Below are positions 1 through 10,327 of a stretch of DNA of 64,000 nucleotides, one piece after another. The notes under the pieces are model-generated. The model was given only the letters and a program-made list of their open reading frames with translations. It did no database searches and was not told the origin of the DNA. Position numbers and translations under genes: made by a program. The first letter of the stretch is position 1. Every line of letters starts with the position of its first letter. The DNA comes from Sitta carolinensis (taxonomy: Eukaryota; Chordata; Aves; Passeriformes; Sittidae), in NCBI GenBank assembly GCA_032173965.1, contig CM063284.1, positions 115,356,410 through 115,420,409 on the forward strand, written 5' to 3'.

Positions 1-178
1 ATCCACGTTTTTTTATCCTCCAGCCATTTTTCTTGCACATACTTAGCAATCTCATGGTGAATAAACAGCTTGAGAAGGCAGTGTAGAGAAATTGAGGTCC
101 TTTTTTCAGGGATAGCTTGGGATGTCACGAGTTAGCAAAAAGGAGCTGACACATTTTGGAAATACCTTGGGCCTTTAG

Positions 179-220
179 GTTTTCTGTTTGACCTTTCCAA
201 AGTTTTCATTAGCAGGAAAG
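179..220 (+). CDS. possible short upstream exon of the unnamed gene
   Basis: A 42-bp block sits between a CTTTAG acceptor and an AAG|GTATGT donor. It is open in phase 0 for 14 codons (VFCLTFPKFSLAGK) and would join in frame to the exon at 1073. An in-frame TAG overlaps the acceptor, so the frame cannot extend upstream unless splicing occurs there. The polypyrimidine tract is weak, and a block this short can be open by chance. It is listed because its phase and position fit the exon chain that follows. Confidence 0.2.
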
Positions 221-1072
221 GTATGTCATTGTAGTTTTCCTTTTGCCATTTTCCCTGCACTAGCACTGGCAGTCCAGGCTGAAGTATGCCATAAAGACTT
301 CTAAAGCTACACTTTGACTAAAGCTTACATTTACTACAGAATATTTGCTTTGCATGGTTACAGTACAAACACTGTATTCCTGTGTAAACACTGTAATGAA
401 GTTGTTAAGAAGAAAAGAAATGCTTACAGCATTTGCACTAAAGTTCGTGGAGCATGAGATAGCTGCACTTAGGATGATGGTGCTTTGAAGGGATTAAAAA
501 AACCTTCTCAGAAGTAAACACAACATTCTCAGACTAGCAGAACAGTATGCAAGTGATGAGAAGAATGGCACTAATTATTATGCAGAGAATAATCTGATTT
601 GAAATGCCACAGTGGAATCTACTTTATGATCTGACTTTCCTACATATGAATTGAAAGGCAGGAAAAAGTACAGGGCATGACCTAAAAGTGGTAATCTGGA
701 AGCTTCTTTAGGTATGTTTGGTCTTATTTTTGTCTTGCCTGAAATGTAGTTTTTCCTCTTGAGTCAAACCTGAATAAACTGGTTTGAGTGTTCGTGTTGT
801 CCTCATGGTTCCAGCTCTGCCAGACATAGCTACTTTATTTTAAGAATTGCTCTTAGTTGGAATTTGAGTCCTGCTGGAAACAGTATGCTGTCAGGAGGAT
901 GCATTCTTGCTGTTAAGAAACTTAAATAAGATAAGGCTAATCCTATTGTATGCTTCTACTTTCGGAGGTAGAGTAGAAACTTGCCTTTCCTAGTTCGGGC
1001 ACCATACCATTTACTACCTGCTTTATGGGATTTCTCTCCCTTTTTTTTTTCCTGAATTGCTGGCTTGGTTAG

Positions 1073-1180
1073 ACATTAATATTCAAAATGTTTCACACAG
1101 TTGTAGATGGCATTATACTGTGCCAACTTTCAGACTTACAGAAAAATAAACCAACTCTTGTTTTCTATGAGTCAAAGAAG
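1073..1180 (+). CDS. internal coding exon, unnamed gene (exon A)
   Basis: A long pyrimidine tract (about 1033-1053) precedes the acceptor AG at 1071-1072. The exon ends in AAG|GTGAGA. The block is 108 bp, phase 0 at both ends, and encodes 36 codons without a stop. It includes VVDGIILCQLSDLQKNKPTL, followed by VFYESKK. The mix of hydrophobic and charged residues looks like folded protein. The KPTLVFYESKK stretch superficially resembles helicase motif IV of Ski2-like enzymes, but the following exon does not continue that family, so I do not assign it. A second AG at 1099-1100 could give a shorter exon. It leads into the block at 1965. I do not recognise the gene. Confidence 0.55.
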
Positions 1181-1964
1181 GTGAGAGAAAATAAATTTAC
1201 CCATAGTCTCTTTGATTATGCCAAATTTGGGTTTCCTTTATAAGGATATTTAATTTGTTTTCTTTTATTTTTGTATCAGTAGAGGCAGAGTAAATGATTA
1301 GGATACTGAATGAGCTTTTGCTGTGATGATTTATGAGTTTCAAACCCAGAAACTTTTTGCTCATAGTAAGAATTTTTGTATTGTCATTTTGGATTGGTGC
1401 TGAACCAAACTTCATTATCCTGCTTCAGGAAGAGGTAGTATTGGCTCTTTAAAAAAAAAAAAACCAACCAACAACAACCAAATTTAAGAATTCTTCTACA
1501 GGTGTAGAAAGATAATCTACTTCCAATATTTGTTCTTTCCTTGATCTTCTGTATTTAGAGATTAAACTGCAAAATTACTTCAGAATGAGGTTGTCTAAAT
1601 CAGCCTTAGGTTTCTTAAAACTTGCAGCATAACAGATGATGTGCAGAGAATTAGGCTGATAGAGTATATGTTTTTGAAATAAGTTGGTTCAGAAAAGGCA
1701 CACTTTTCAATCTCTCCTAAAAATTGGTAATTTAGTAAATCATTTAATCTTAGGCAGTTGGTTAGATGTCTGTACGTGAGTAATTAGCAGTTGTCTCTTC
1801 TCCTTTCTTCTGAAGAACCTGAAAATTTTATGAGACTGGATAGTTATCAGTAGGTTTTGACTCACTGGGAAGATCTAGATTAAGAGCAGAAACTTTTTGT
1901 TGTTAAAACAGCAGCTGACTTGCTGTGTGCCCTTAGGCATGTCCTCTTGACTTTCTTGCACCAG
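1181..1964 (+). other. intron between exons A and B
   Basis: The intron starts GTGAGA and ends CACCAG. It contains a 12-nt A run near 1450 and no repeat I recognise. I found no exon-like block or RNA gene in it. Confidence 0.4.
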
Positions 1965-2009
1965 TTTACCATTGTATCCACTGCTGTTGCCACTGCCATA
2001 AAGTTCTTT
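1965..2009 (+). CDS. internal coding exon, unnamed gene (exon B)
   Basis: The acceptor is strong: a pyrimidine-rich run from about 1941 ends in CACCAG at 1964. The donor is TTT|GTAAGT at 2009/2010. The 45-bp block is phase 0 at both ends and encodes FTIVSTAVATAIKFF, a hydrophobic and probably helical segment. It keeps the frame of exon A (intron 784 bp) and of exon C (intron 2,880 bp), although another exon could lie in the second intron. Splice-site quality is the main evidence, because 15 open codons prove little alone. Confidence 0.45.
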
Positions 2010-4889
2010 GTAAGTCTGTAATCAAAATACAGTTGAAGCTGTTTATTATTCTGAGTGTACTTAACTTCATTTGCTATGCAGTTCCACATATGGTGGTGTA
2101 AAGTGCAGTGGAATTATGCAGTTTAGTCTATAAAGAACTTACACAAAATAAAACCATCTTGTGCAACATGTATTATAGTAAAGGAGATTTGAAAAAAAAA
2201 AACAAAAAACCCCACATACGGTTTTATTTTGGATTTACTGGAGTATACAAAGACTGCTAGTGGGGGATAAAGCTTTTTGGTTAAAAATGGGAATGCTATG
2301 ACTATAAAAGTTAAGAGGGGAAAAAAAAATCTGTCCTAGAAGGACTACGTGGCAGTCTTAATTTGCCTGAGTCTTTAGGAGAGGTTTTCCACTTCTGTTT
2401 CTGCCAAGTAAATTAAATTTATGAAGAGAAGCTAAACTCCAAGGGTTGGACTGTTAGTATCTTTTGACAAGGTTAATGTGGTGAAGTAGAATATTGATAA
2501 TAATGAGCTGACATTTAACAGTGGACCAGCTGAGAGATCCTTGTGTTCCTATGTAATGTGAAGATTGAGTGTCCTGTAAGCTTATTGTTTTAGGTTTTGT
2601 ACTTGCTTTTGCATGCATGCCAGGACATGCTCTGGGAAGAGGCATAAACTTTTTTCCTTCTTTCTTTTACAAATACATTTCTTTCCTGTCTAGAGCTGGA
2701 AAAGAAGAGCACAAGAGGGGTTTTGTTAAATACGGCAAAATCTAATTACAGCTTGATTTAAAGCCACATTTACACAATGGCTGAGGGGTGAGTTCACTTC
2801 CAGAAAAACAAACTTGTTGGCTTCCTACTGCGCATCAGGGAATGTGAAGATGCATGTCCTGGAGAGCAACTGCCTCCCTCTGCTGGCACCAGCTTTTCTC
2901 AGGCTGTGCTACAGCTCTGCTACATGATATGAAAATACAACTGTACTCCTGTGCAACAGAACAGTGATGCATGAATTCACTGGTGTGTGCTCATCTGACT
3001 GGTTATGCTGCAGGTAATACATGGGACATTGTGTGTTCCATGTGACAGGCCTGATATCTGTTTTCTACAGCTGTAGAAACCTTGTTCCTCTAAAGGAAGT
3101 GTTGTTTCCTCCAAACTGTATCTTTAACAGATGTGTCCCTAGTGGTTCAAAGAGGAAATTTGGGTGAACGAACTATATGTTCTTGCCATTTTGGTTTCCA
3201 GTCAGTGTGCACCTCTGGAAAGAGCAAGAACTCATTTTGTTTGCCTGCTGAATTGGCTGAATATGTGGCTTGCTTTCTTTGACTGGTTCAAGTGTTCCGC
3301 TGTTCTTTTAAATCAGTTTCTCAGATGACAAGGTTGTACATCTCCAGCGTACTGAAATTTCATAATCTGTAGTATGTTTTTCACTTACAGGGGTACCTTT
3401 TGCTCAAGAACCCCATCACAGGTGACTTCATAACAGCAGCTCATAGTTGACTATGGTCTTTATTCTTCCTTTGTGTTTGGCTGGTGACTGCAATTTTAGC
3501 AGTTTTTTATTATTGAACTTGCTGTTTATGCTGCTACTACTCCTTCTATATCTGTTATTCTAGTTCATAAGAATTAAAATAACAGAGTTTAGAGATTAAG
3601 TTTATGCACTGCCACTACCTAGAAAAATGAGGCTCTTTGGAATTAGAAGGTAGCTGCTGGTGAGACTGAAGTTGCTGTTGCTGCTCAGCAGCACTGCTGA
3701 GGCCTGTTTGGAAGCTGTTTAGTGAAGAGATTTGTGTTAGTGGGAGGCTGGGGCAAGTGGGAAGTCTTGGGGAAGGAGGAATAGGCATAGGGTGGGAGGG
3801 GAGGGGAGGGAAGGGGTCACCGATAGTCACAGAAATGAAGGAGGGACAACAAAGCTTGCCCAGAAGAAAGCATTTCAGACACATTGGAGAAAGGGCAAAA
3901 GTAGAGATGGAGGGCCTAGCATGGACAGCATATGGATGGAAAGCTGTGGAGGGAGATATGGCCCTCTGAGCTGTGACTTTGAAGAGTGGTTAGTCTTGTG
4001 AAGTCCAGAAAAACACAGGTCTGTGGAGTGCAGTGGCATTCACACTGCAGTACAGTGTCTGGTGAAGTGCTCATTGTCACAGCCCATGTGGTCCCTGTTC
4101 TTTGTCTCCCAGGTGGCTCTGGACACTCACTACTGGAAACCACAAGATAGCTAAAGGAATTTTGTGGCTTTTGCATCATCTCATGTCAACCAGAAATTCT
4201 GCAGTTGGTTTCTCAAGAGGAGATGACTTGAAGGGCAGAAGTGTATGGATTACCTCTACCTTTTCTTCTGGTTAATTTTTATTGTTAAACATTTGCAAAA
4301 AAAAAAACAAAACCAGCAATCAACAGTTTGATAAGATCCCAGATGCTTGTCAGTGTTGATATGCAGAAGTGACTTGTTATGAGTTGCAAGCTTTGTTCTT
4401 TTGGAAGCTTTTCTTTCAGCTGTGACAATTGTAAAGTTACTCTCTTAAGTGATGCTCAGATCTTCCACCCTAATAACTGAATTGATTAAGTATTCCTGCT
4501 GCTTCTTTGGTGGATACATGTTCAGAGGTAATGACATTTTCATCTGTATAAATTACCAGAGGTACACCGTCAAAATACTAGATATGTGATCTTATTGCTT
4601 CCCTGAAAGAACCATAAAAACCTAAAAACAACCAAATTCTGGCCCTTGTAAAATTTTTATAAGGAAGATTAAACTTAAATTTATGAAGGATATTTCAAAA
4701 CCATCTGTATGAGAGTGGTTGTTTTCTCTGTTCTAATTACATTTGATCCTCTCTCTGTTTTAAAGAAATGTGATTCCTATGGTGAATCTAATTTTTATAC
4801 AACAAAAAGTTTTTTGGGGCCCTGTCCAAGTGAAAAAGTTTACAGAATTGTGGCTTTGGGTGGGATAACCTCTCCTGTTGCATCACTAG
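2010..4889 (+). other. intron between exons B and C
   Basis: The intron runs from GTAAGT to CACTAG. It holds a purine-rich G-run tract at 3720-3816 and two acceptor-like sites (2693 and 3390). The sequence after 2693 has stops in all three frames with no donor before them. The 31-bp block 3391-3421 (GYLLLKNPIT, donor CAG|GTGACT) is open but leaves the wrong phase for exon C. No interspersed repeat is evident. Confidence 0.4.
3790..3816 (+). other. G-quadruplex-forming tract inside an intron
   Basis: Six runs of three or four G are separated by one or two bases (GGG T GGG A GGGG A GGGG A GGG AA GGGG). This satisfies the canonical G3+N1-7 quadruplex pattern with spare runs. It lies on the sense strand of the inferred gene, so both the DNA and the pre-mRNA could fold. 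Function is unknown. Confidence 0.7.
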
Positions 4890-5001
4890 GTATGGTTGCA
4901 TAAGGGACCTGATCTACCAAATGGTGCCAGTGGTCACGTTAACCAAGTGACGGCTGATCTCGAGCGTTGGATGCTCGCTGTGGATTTTTCACAAAACCCT
5001 G
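4890..5001 (+). CDS. internal coding exon, unnamed gene (exon C)
   Basis: The acceptor TCACTAG ends at 4889 after CTCTCCTGTTGC. The donor is CCTG|GTGAGT at 5001/5002. The exon is 112 bp: phase 0 in, one base over at the end. It encodes 37 open codons that include GHVNQVTADLERWMLAVDFS and then QNP. A second acceptor AG at 4903-4904 is in the same frame and would remove only the first five codons. The closing base G plus the GA that opens the next exon forms a glycine codon, so the phases match. The density of D, E, R and W residues is unlike flanking intron sequence. The protein is not recognised. Confidence 0.55.
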
Positions 5002-8000
5002 GTGAGTGCTGACCAGGAGTGATATGGGGCATTGAGCTGTTCAGAAGGCAGTGGCTGCTTGTTTTCTGCGCCTAGAACTTCTGCATCTCTCCTCTGTGGA
5101 GGAAGCAGCTCTCTATCTGCAAGGTGGTGAGCCGTAAGTGAACTTCCAAGTGGAGGACCTCAGTCCTGAAATTTTGCCACTGTCATTGCCACTTCTGGAC
5201 TTGTCTCCCAGTTTACCAGAAGCTGCATCATGGCATCAAATGTAGCTTTTCAAGATATCTTTCCATAAGGGCAGCTAATGTCATGGTGGTGATAGTGGGG
5301 GATCCAGAATTACCTGCTCTGCAATAAAATTAAATGTTTCTACCTAGGCCTGTTTCTTAGAAGGTGTGTTGAATGAAAAGAATCCCTATTTATTTTTTTT
5401 CCAGAGGAACTGGTACTAGGCTCTGTGATCTCTTGAAGTTTGAAGAGTACAAAGAACAGAAAATAAATTCACTGTGAACTTTTTTGTGGCTGATTCTATT
5501 TTTCCACTGTTGTCCCTGAGTCCTCCTACAGTGGCACAATGTAATGAGAAGAGCTTGTTACTCCTAACAATTAGCAAGTTTCTTATTAACAGACTTCTTA
5601 ATAGAATTAAGTATAAATACTTGTGCTAGATAAATGCACAGTTTGGAAACTAAGTCAGCCTTCCCTGATTTGTATCTGTCAACATCTTCAAAATAGTTTT
5701 CTGATTTGTAAAATATTTTCCAGATAGAAACATGTTTTTGCATAGATCTGTTTAATACTGATTAAAAAAACAAAGCTAAAAAACAATATCACTGTACCTC
5801 TTTTATTGCTGCTGCCTGTCATAGGCACAATTTGTAATTTATACTAGATTGAGTGCCCTAAGCTTTCAAAGGAGTGAAGTATTTTCTCCTGTGTCATATA
5901 AACAATATTTGATCAGAAGCACTCTAGAGTGAACTGCTCAAGTAAAGAAAGACCGAGATACATGACCGCAGCCAAAAATCAGTAATTTCAATGTTATTTA
6001 AGTTGTCTTTATCTGGAACTGTTTGGCATTAAAGTGTAATCAGTCCAATTTCCAAGCTTGCTATATTCACATCAGTTTCAAATGAAGTCTTCTTTTGCCT
6101 GTGGATTATTCCTGTAGGGTTTTGTCTTCTGTTTGCCATCTCTCTTCTCTTTCAATGTTCTACTAACAAGAACAGGTTCAAAGAAATTAATAAATCTATA
6201 TAAACAATGCTTACTTTGTGACTGTTTCAAGTTGCATCTTAATAACTTATTTCTACCGGAACGTCTTTTGCAATTCATTCACTTTTTTCACTGCAATAGG
6301 CAGCGTGTAATGAAAAAGTTGACTCACCTGAATGATGTCTCTGTTTTCTTTCTTCTCTAGATCAGATTGCAAGATAATTTTAAATTACAAGTATTAGATC
6401 ACATTTCCTTGGACAATTGCTTTTGATTATACTAAGTTACTGCACTCACCTCTTTAAGTCACAGTCAATATTTTAAATATCAGTGTTAAAGGAAGCAGGA
6501 GAAGGTATCCTAAATAATGTTTGCTCCATATCTTGTTAACTTAATATTTTGAGTCTCTTCAAATTAATGGTACTCCTTGTATTAACGAACTCTGTAAAAA
6601 GAAGAAAATTGATTTATCTTGTAACAAAAAAATACAAGTAATCTTGGCAAGGGGGGAGGGTGTGAGACAGAAGGGATAAGGGATCTGTAAGATGTGGCCT
6701 GGATGTGTACATAGTGTAGTCTTTCATTCTTTTATAAATTGCATGACAGCAGCCTTTAATTTTTGACTGCTTTAATTCTAGTGCAAGTACTCAAATGACT
6801 CACCAGTTATCTAAAGCATCAGGTAACTATACCTATCTTTAGCTTTGTTCTATCTTCTTATCCTTGTTTCCATCTTCATTTTCTCAGTGGTAGGCTACAC
6901 TGAGTTTAATTAATGTTTAGAAAAACAAAAACCCAAAACAATGTGGGAAGTGTTCCCAAGTGTTCTCACAAATACAACCTCTGTAGGCTTTCTCTTGGGA
7001 TGGTCAAGACATATGGAGGATAAATTCTCAGTCTCCTTTTACAGTAACCTTCAAACACAGCATACTTTGACCCCACCTGCCAACAGGCTGCACTCTTCAG
7101 TTGGAGGTGATACTATTCTTAAGAGATACCTTCTCTCTGCCACCTTCAGCACTGCCTGCATTTTGGTGTCTGGTCTTTGCCAAGGCATGACCCTTCGCTA
7201 CATTCCTCCTCCACTGAGGGATTGCTGTGTGCCACGCAGTGTGGTATTTAACCATGGTGGGGGGGTCAGCACTTCTAGCTAATTCTGTCAAAGTGTTGAA
7301 TTGCAGGAGTTCAGAAAAGAAATCAATACTCTTTTTCCATCTGACTGCCTCGAAGACTATGTAAATTAAATCTGTCTGTCTGTAAAAGAAGTTATGTCTA
7401 CACTACAAGAAATGCAGTTGGCAAATATGAGCTGCTGCTTGTGTTGCTGCTGGGAAGGATCTTGCCTGGATAATTTTGTTTTCAAAGTAGCTATTGGTAA
7501 GTTCCCCTGAGATTTGTAATAGTGAGATGCAAATAATCTATACAACAATGACCATTCTACTGTTTTCCTCACAAGTTGTGTAGATCTGCCTGCAGCAGGC
7601 TTTGTAAGTTGATGAGCTGAGTGAAGATATATTGCCACCTGGGAGGCATCCTTTGTTTTCTGGAGGTCTCTGCCTATTAATACCTTTTATGTGTATTTTT
7701 GTTGCTTTTTTCTCCCTTGACACATGCTTTATTTATTTCCTTTTGTTTTGTTGTGTTTAGGCTTTTTCTGACATAGTGTACTTCTCAAGTGCAGACATGA
7801 ATCTCCTTCACCACCAGCAGCTTCTACAGATTGTAGACTTTATTTTTTTAATATCCAGGCCAGCTCACTTGTCCTCAGTTAGTTAGTTTTCTGTTTTTAT
7901 TTACTTGAGGAAGTTACCTGTAAGTTCTGCCAAACACTTAGACTCAGTTGCTGGAGGAATGTCATGGGTTGAGAGATGTGAGATGTTCTAATATATGATA

Positions 8001-9780
8001 TAATTGGGAAGACTTTAAGGAGTCTCTGATTTTACTTCACATTTTTTCTTCCATTAGTTTTGGAATTGAAATAACAAGCATACAGGGACCCTCCCAAAAA
8101 TTATATGAATACTGCAAAACATGATAGATAATTTTCAGACTTTTCCTTCATGCCCACTTAGGTCTGTGAAAGTCAATTTAAATCCCAAGTTCTGAATGAA
8201 TTCAGACTTGTGAAATAGTTCTTTGTTCTAACTTAGAGTGTAGAATTTTAAAAAAGAAATCATACATCTAATTTGTTTGGTTTTTGGTCTCATTTTATTG
8301 ATGTGATGCAAAACAATAGTAGAAGCTACTTTTTCCTGGTATAGGTTACTGGTTTACCACAAGAGTTTATTTTATCTGGAGTACCCCAAGAGAAGATGAG
8401 CCTTCTAAATTCTTCCCAACATCAATATGTCAAAGCTGTTTCAGTTTGTTTTAAATGAAACAGATAGAGAATTATATAAATGGGGAAGTTGTATGTACTC
8501 CGAACAACTCGAATTATGTAAGTGATATAAATGATGGGATTTTTTGCAAGTTAGCCATGCACATGCCTATGTGCTAAACTTATCAGCCTGAAAACTCAGT
8601 ACTATGTGCAGGGTTACTCACATTGCTTCCACTCAGTCCTTCCAAATAGGAATATTCATGCTAGAGAGTAGGATTTGGTGGGATTGCCAGCAGCAGTCCA
8701 ATTGAGTATAGAAATTATGACATTTTTGAAATTATATGCCATTTTTCATATTTATGCAATTTTTGTTATAGAATACAAATAATGTGTACAATGAAATCTG
8801 TGTTAGACACTTAGGCAACTCTGAAACTTGATAATGTTTCATTTTTCTAGCAGCCCTTTTACTGTGGTTATGCTGCTTATGTTTTGACTACAGACTACTG
8901 GAATTTGCTTTGAAAATATCAGTGTCTGTTTTATTTGAGGATTACTTTTGGAGCAGCTTCTTCTATAAATCCTGATTACAGCAGACATCAAGAAGAGACT
9001 TTGTTGGCTCATGTCAGTAAAGACTGCTTTGTTGTAGAACATGCAGGAGATAAATGTTTGAGACTGACTGAAAGGTCCAGTTCTGACTTCACTTAGTTTT
9101 GAGTGCTGACCTTTTGACCTTTTTTTCCCCTGTTTGTGCCTGCTTTCTGTAGGGACAAAAAGGGTTCCTGTTATACTGTTATGTTGTATGGGATTACTGA
9201 TTTCCTACCTCTGATATGTTTAGGACTTTAAAACTCACTGCTGAGAGTCATCCACTTGATGTAGTGGGAAATGAATGATCTCAAAAATGCACTGTGCTTC
9301 GCTGGGTACATTATTGGGAAAGCTGAGTTATACTTGCTGTGTGTTGGTGCTCACAAACTGTATGTGAGTTTACAATGAAGACTAGGTTCAGGCCTGTAAC
9401 CCCTGAGTTTTTCTAAACTTATGTTGGTATAAATTCTTGACAAAATAATAAATGCCCACTAACATGATGTGTGTGTAAGAAGTGTTAAATTACAGTGCCT
9501 GTGAGATGAAGGTTGCTATGTATTTGCAATTTGCTTAATTTAAAAATGAAAATACTAATGCTTGTGCTTTTAGAAACTTGTTCTGGAAGTGCAGTGAGGT
9601 TGCATCTGGGACAAAGGCCTGAAAGGTTCCATCTAGTTTGGGCACTTCATAAGAATTGCTGTCTGAATATAAATTCTGGTTATTGACACCAGTAGTATTA
9701 CAAGCGGTGGCTTATGTGAGGCTACTGTGTCATGCAGACGTGTGCTTCTGGGAATCTTGGCACCTTTTTTTTCCTCCCAG
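5002..9780 (+). other. intron between exons C and D
   Basis: This is the longest intron of the inferred gene, from GTGAGT to CCCAG. It contains two good acceptors, at 5404 and 6360. Neither leads to a block that fits exon C and exon D in phase with a donor. No LINE, LTR or RNA gene is recognised. The rest is AT-rich unique-looking sequence. Confidence 0.4.
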
Positions 9781-9847
9781 GACTAGGAAAAGAAGATGAA
9801 GAAAAGGCTTGCTGTTTTGCCCGAGAAAGGTTTGAGGAGGCAGAACA
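9781..9847 (+). CDS. internal coding exon, unnamed gene (exon D)
   Basis: This is a textbook acceptor: a T/C run at about 9764-9777 ends in CCCAG at 9780. The donor ACA|GTAAGT lies at 9847/9848 and lacks only the usual G at -1. The 67-bp block opens by completing a codon from exon C. It encodes LGKEDEEKACCFARERFEEA and then E, and leaves two bases (CA). The peptide is strongly charged and helix- or coiled-coil-like, with a Cys-Cys pair. CA plus the first base A of the last exon gives glutamine and keeps the frame across a 293-bp intron. This phase match on both sides is the best evidence in the window for a real gene. Confidence 0.65.
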
Positions 9848-10140
9848 GTAAGTAATTTGTTCCCAGAATGTGGCAGAATTCTCCTAGTGCATGTTTCCTG
9901 TCTTCTTCAGAGCACTTCTTAGCTCTCATGCTAGTTTTGGTAGGATCATCACTCTCCCCTTCACCTTAGTTGGAGCACTATTCCAAAGGGAGGGAGGTGT
10001 CTGCTCAAATGTTCAGAAAAGGATGGAAAGGAAGGGGTGGGAGCCACTTGGCCTGAGGAATGGCCACCACTCATTTGTCTCCATTTGTGCTAAGTTTTTA
10101 TAGCCCTTCTTATATGACTTGTGTGCTCATTCTGCGTTAG
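9848..10140 (+). other. short final intron between exons D and E
   Basis: It runs from GTAAGT to GTTAG and is 293 bp long. It includes a G/A-rich stretch near 9988-10053. No other feature is seen. Confidence 0.45.
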
Positions 10141-10327
10141 AGGATTGGACAAAAGCTTCAAGCAGTTCTTGGAAGAAGAAGGGGATCTTATCAGCTCAGC
10201 AAAATTTAACTTGCTAGGTGTACAAGCTGCCCAAGATGAAAATATGCTCTTCTTCAGGAACATTATATGGAATAAGAGTCCTGATGACTCTTTCATAAAA
10301 GAGCTTTTGGCTTGCTCTATTAAATAA
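10141..10327 (+). CDS. terminal coding exon with stop, unnamed gene (exon E)
   Basis: The acceptor TGCGTTAG ends at 10140 after a pyrimidine-rich stretch. Reading from exon D, the frame stays open for 61 codons to TAA at 10325-10327. The peptide starts GLDKSFKQFLEEEGDLISSA, continues KFNLLGVQAAQDENMLFFRN, and ends FIKELLACSIK. It combines an acidic helix with hydrophobic segments and looks like folded protein rather than translated intron. Together with exons A-D the visible C-terminus is about 170 residues. An ATTAAA at 10486-10491 could serve as a poly(A) signal. I do not recognise the family. A protein search of the joined exons should settle it. Confidence 0.65.

Noticed and set aside
1073..1180. 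Helicase motif IV (KPTLVF) suggesting an HFM1-like gene
   Set aside because: The following exons show none of the expected downstream helicase sequence, so the likeness is too short to name the gene.
2694..2787. Exon after the long pyrimidine tract ending TCTAG at 2693, with donor GGG|GTGAGT
   Set aside because: All three frames hit a stop before the donor.
3391..3421. 31-bp exon GYLLLKNPIT with donor CAG|GTGACT
   Set aside because: It leaves phase 1, which makes exon C hit a stop, and no exon to correct the phase was found.
4456..4528. Open block SSTLITELIKYSCCFFGG before CAGAG|GTAATG
   Set aside because: Entry and exit phases conflict with exons B and C and the acceptor is weak.
6361..6426. 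Possible exon after the strong acceptor TTCTTTCTTCTCTAG at 6360
   Set aside because: The frame stays open only to TGA at 6424-6426, has no donor, and does not fit the exon chain.
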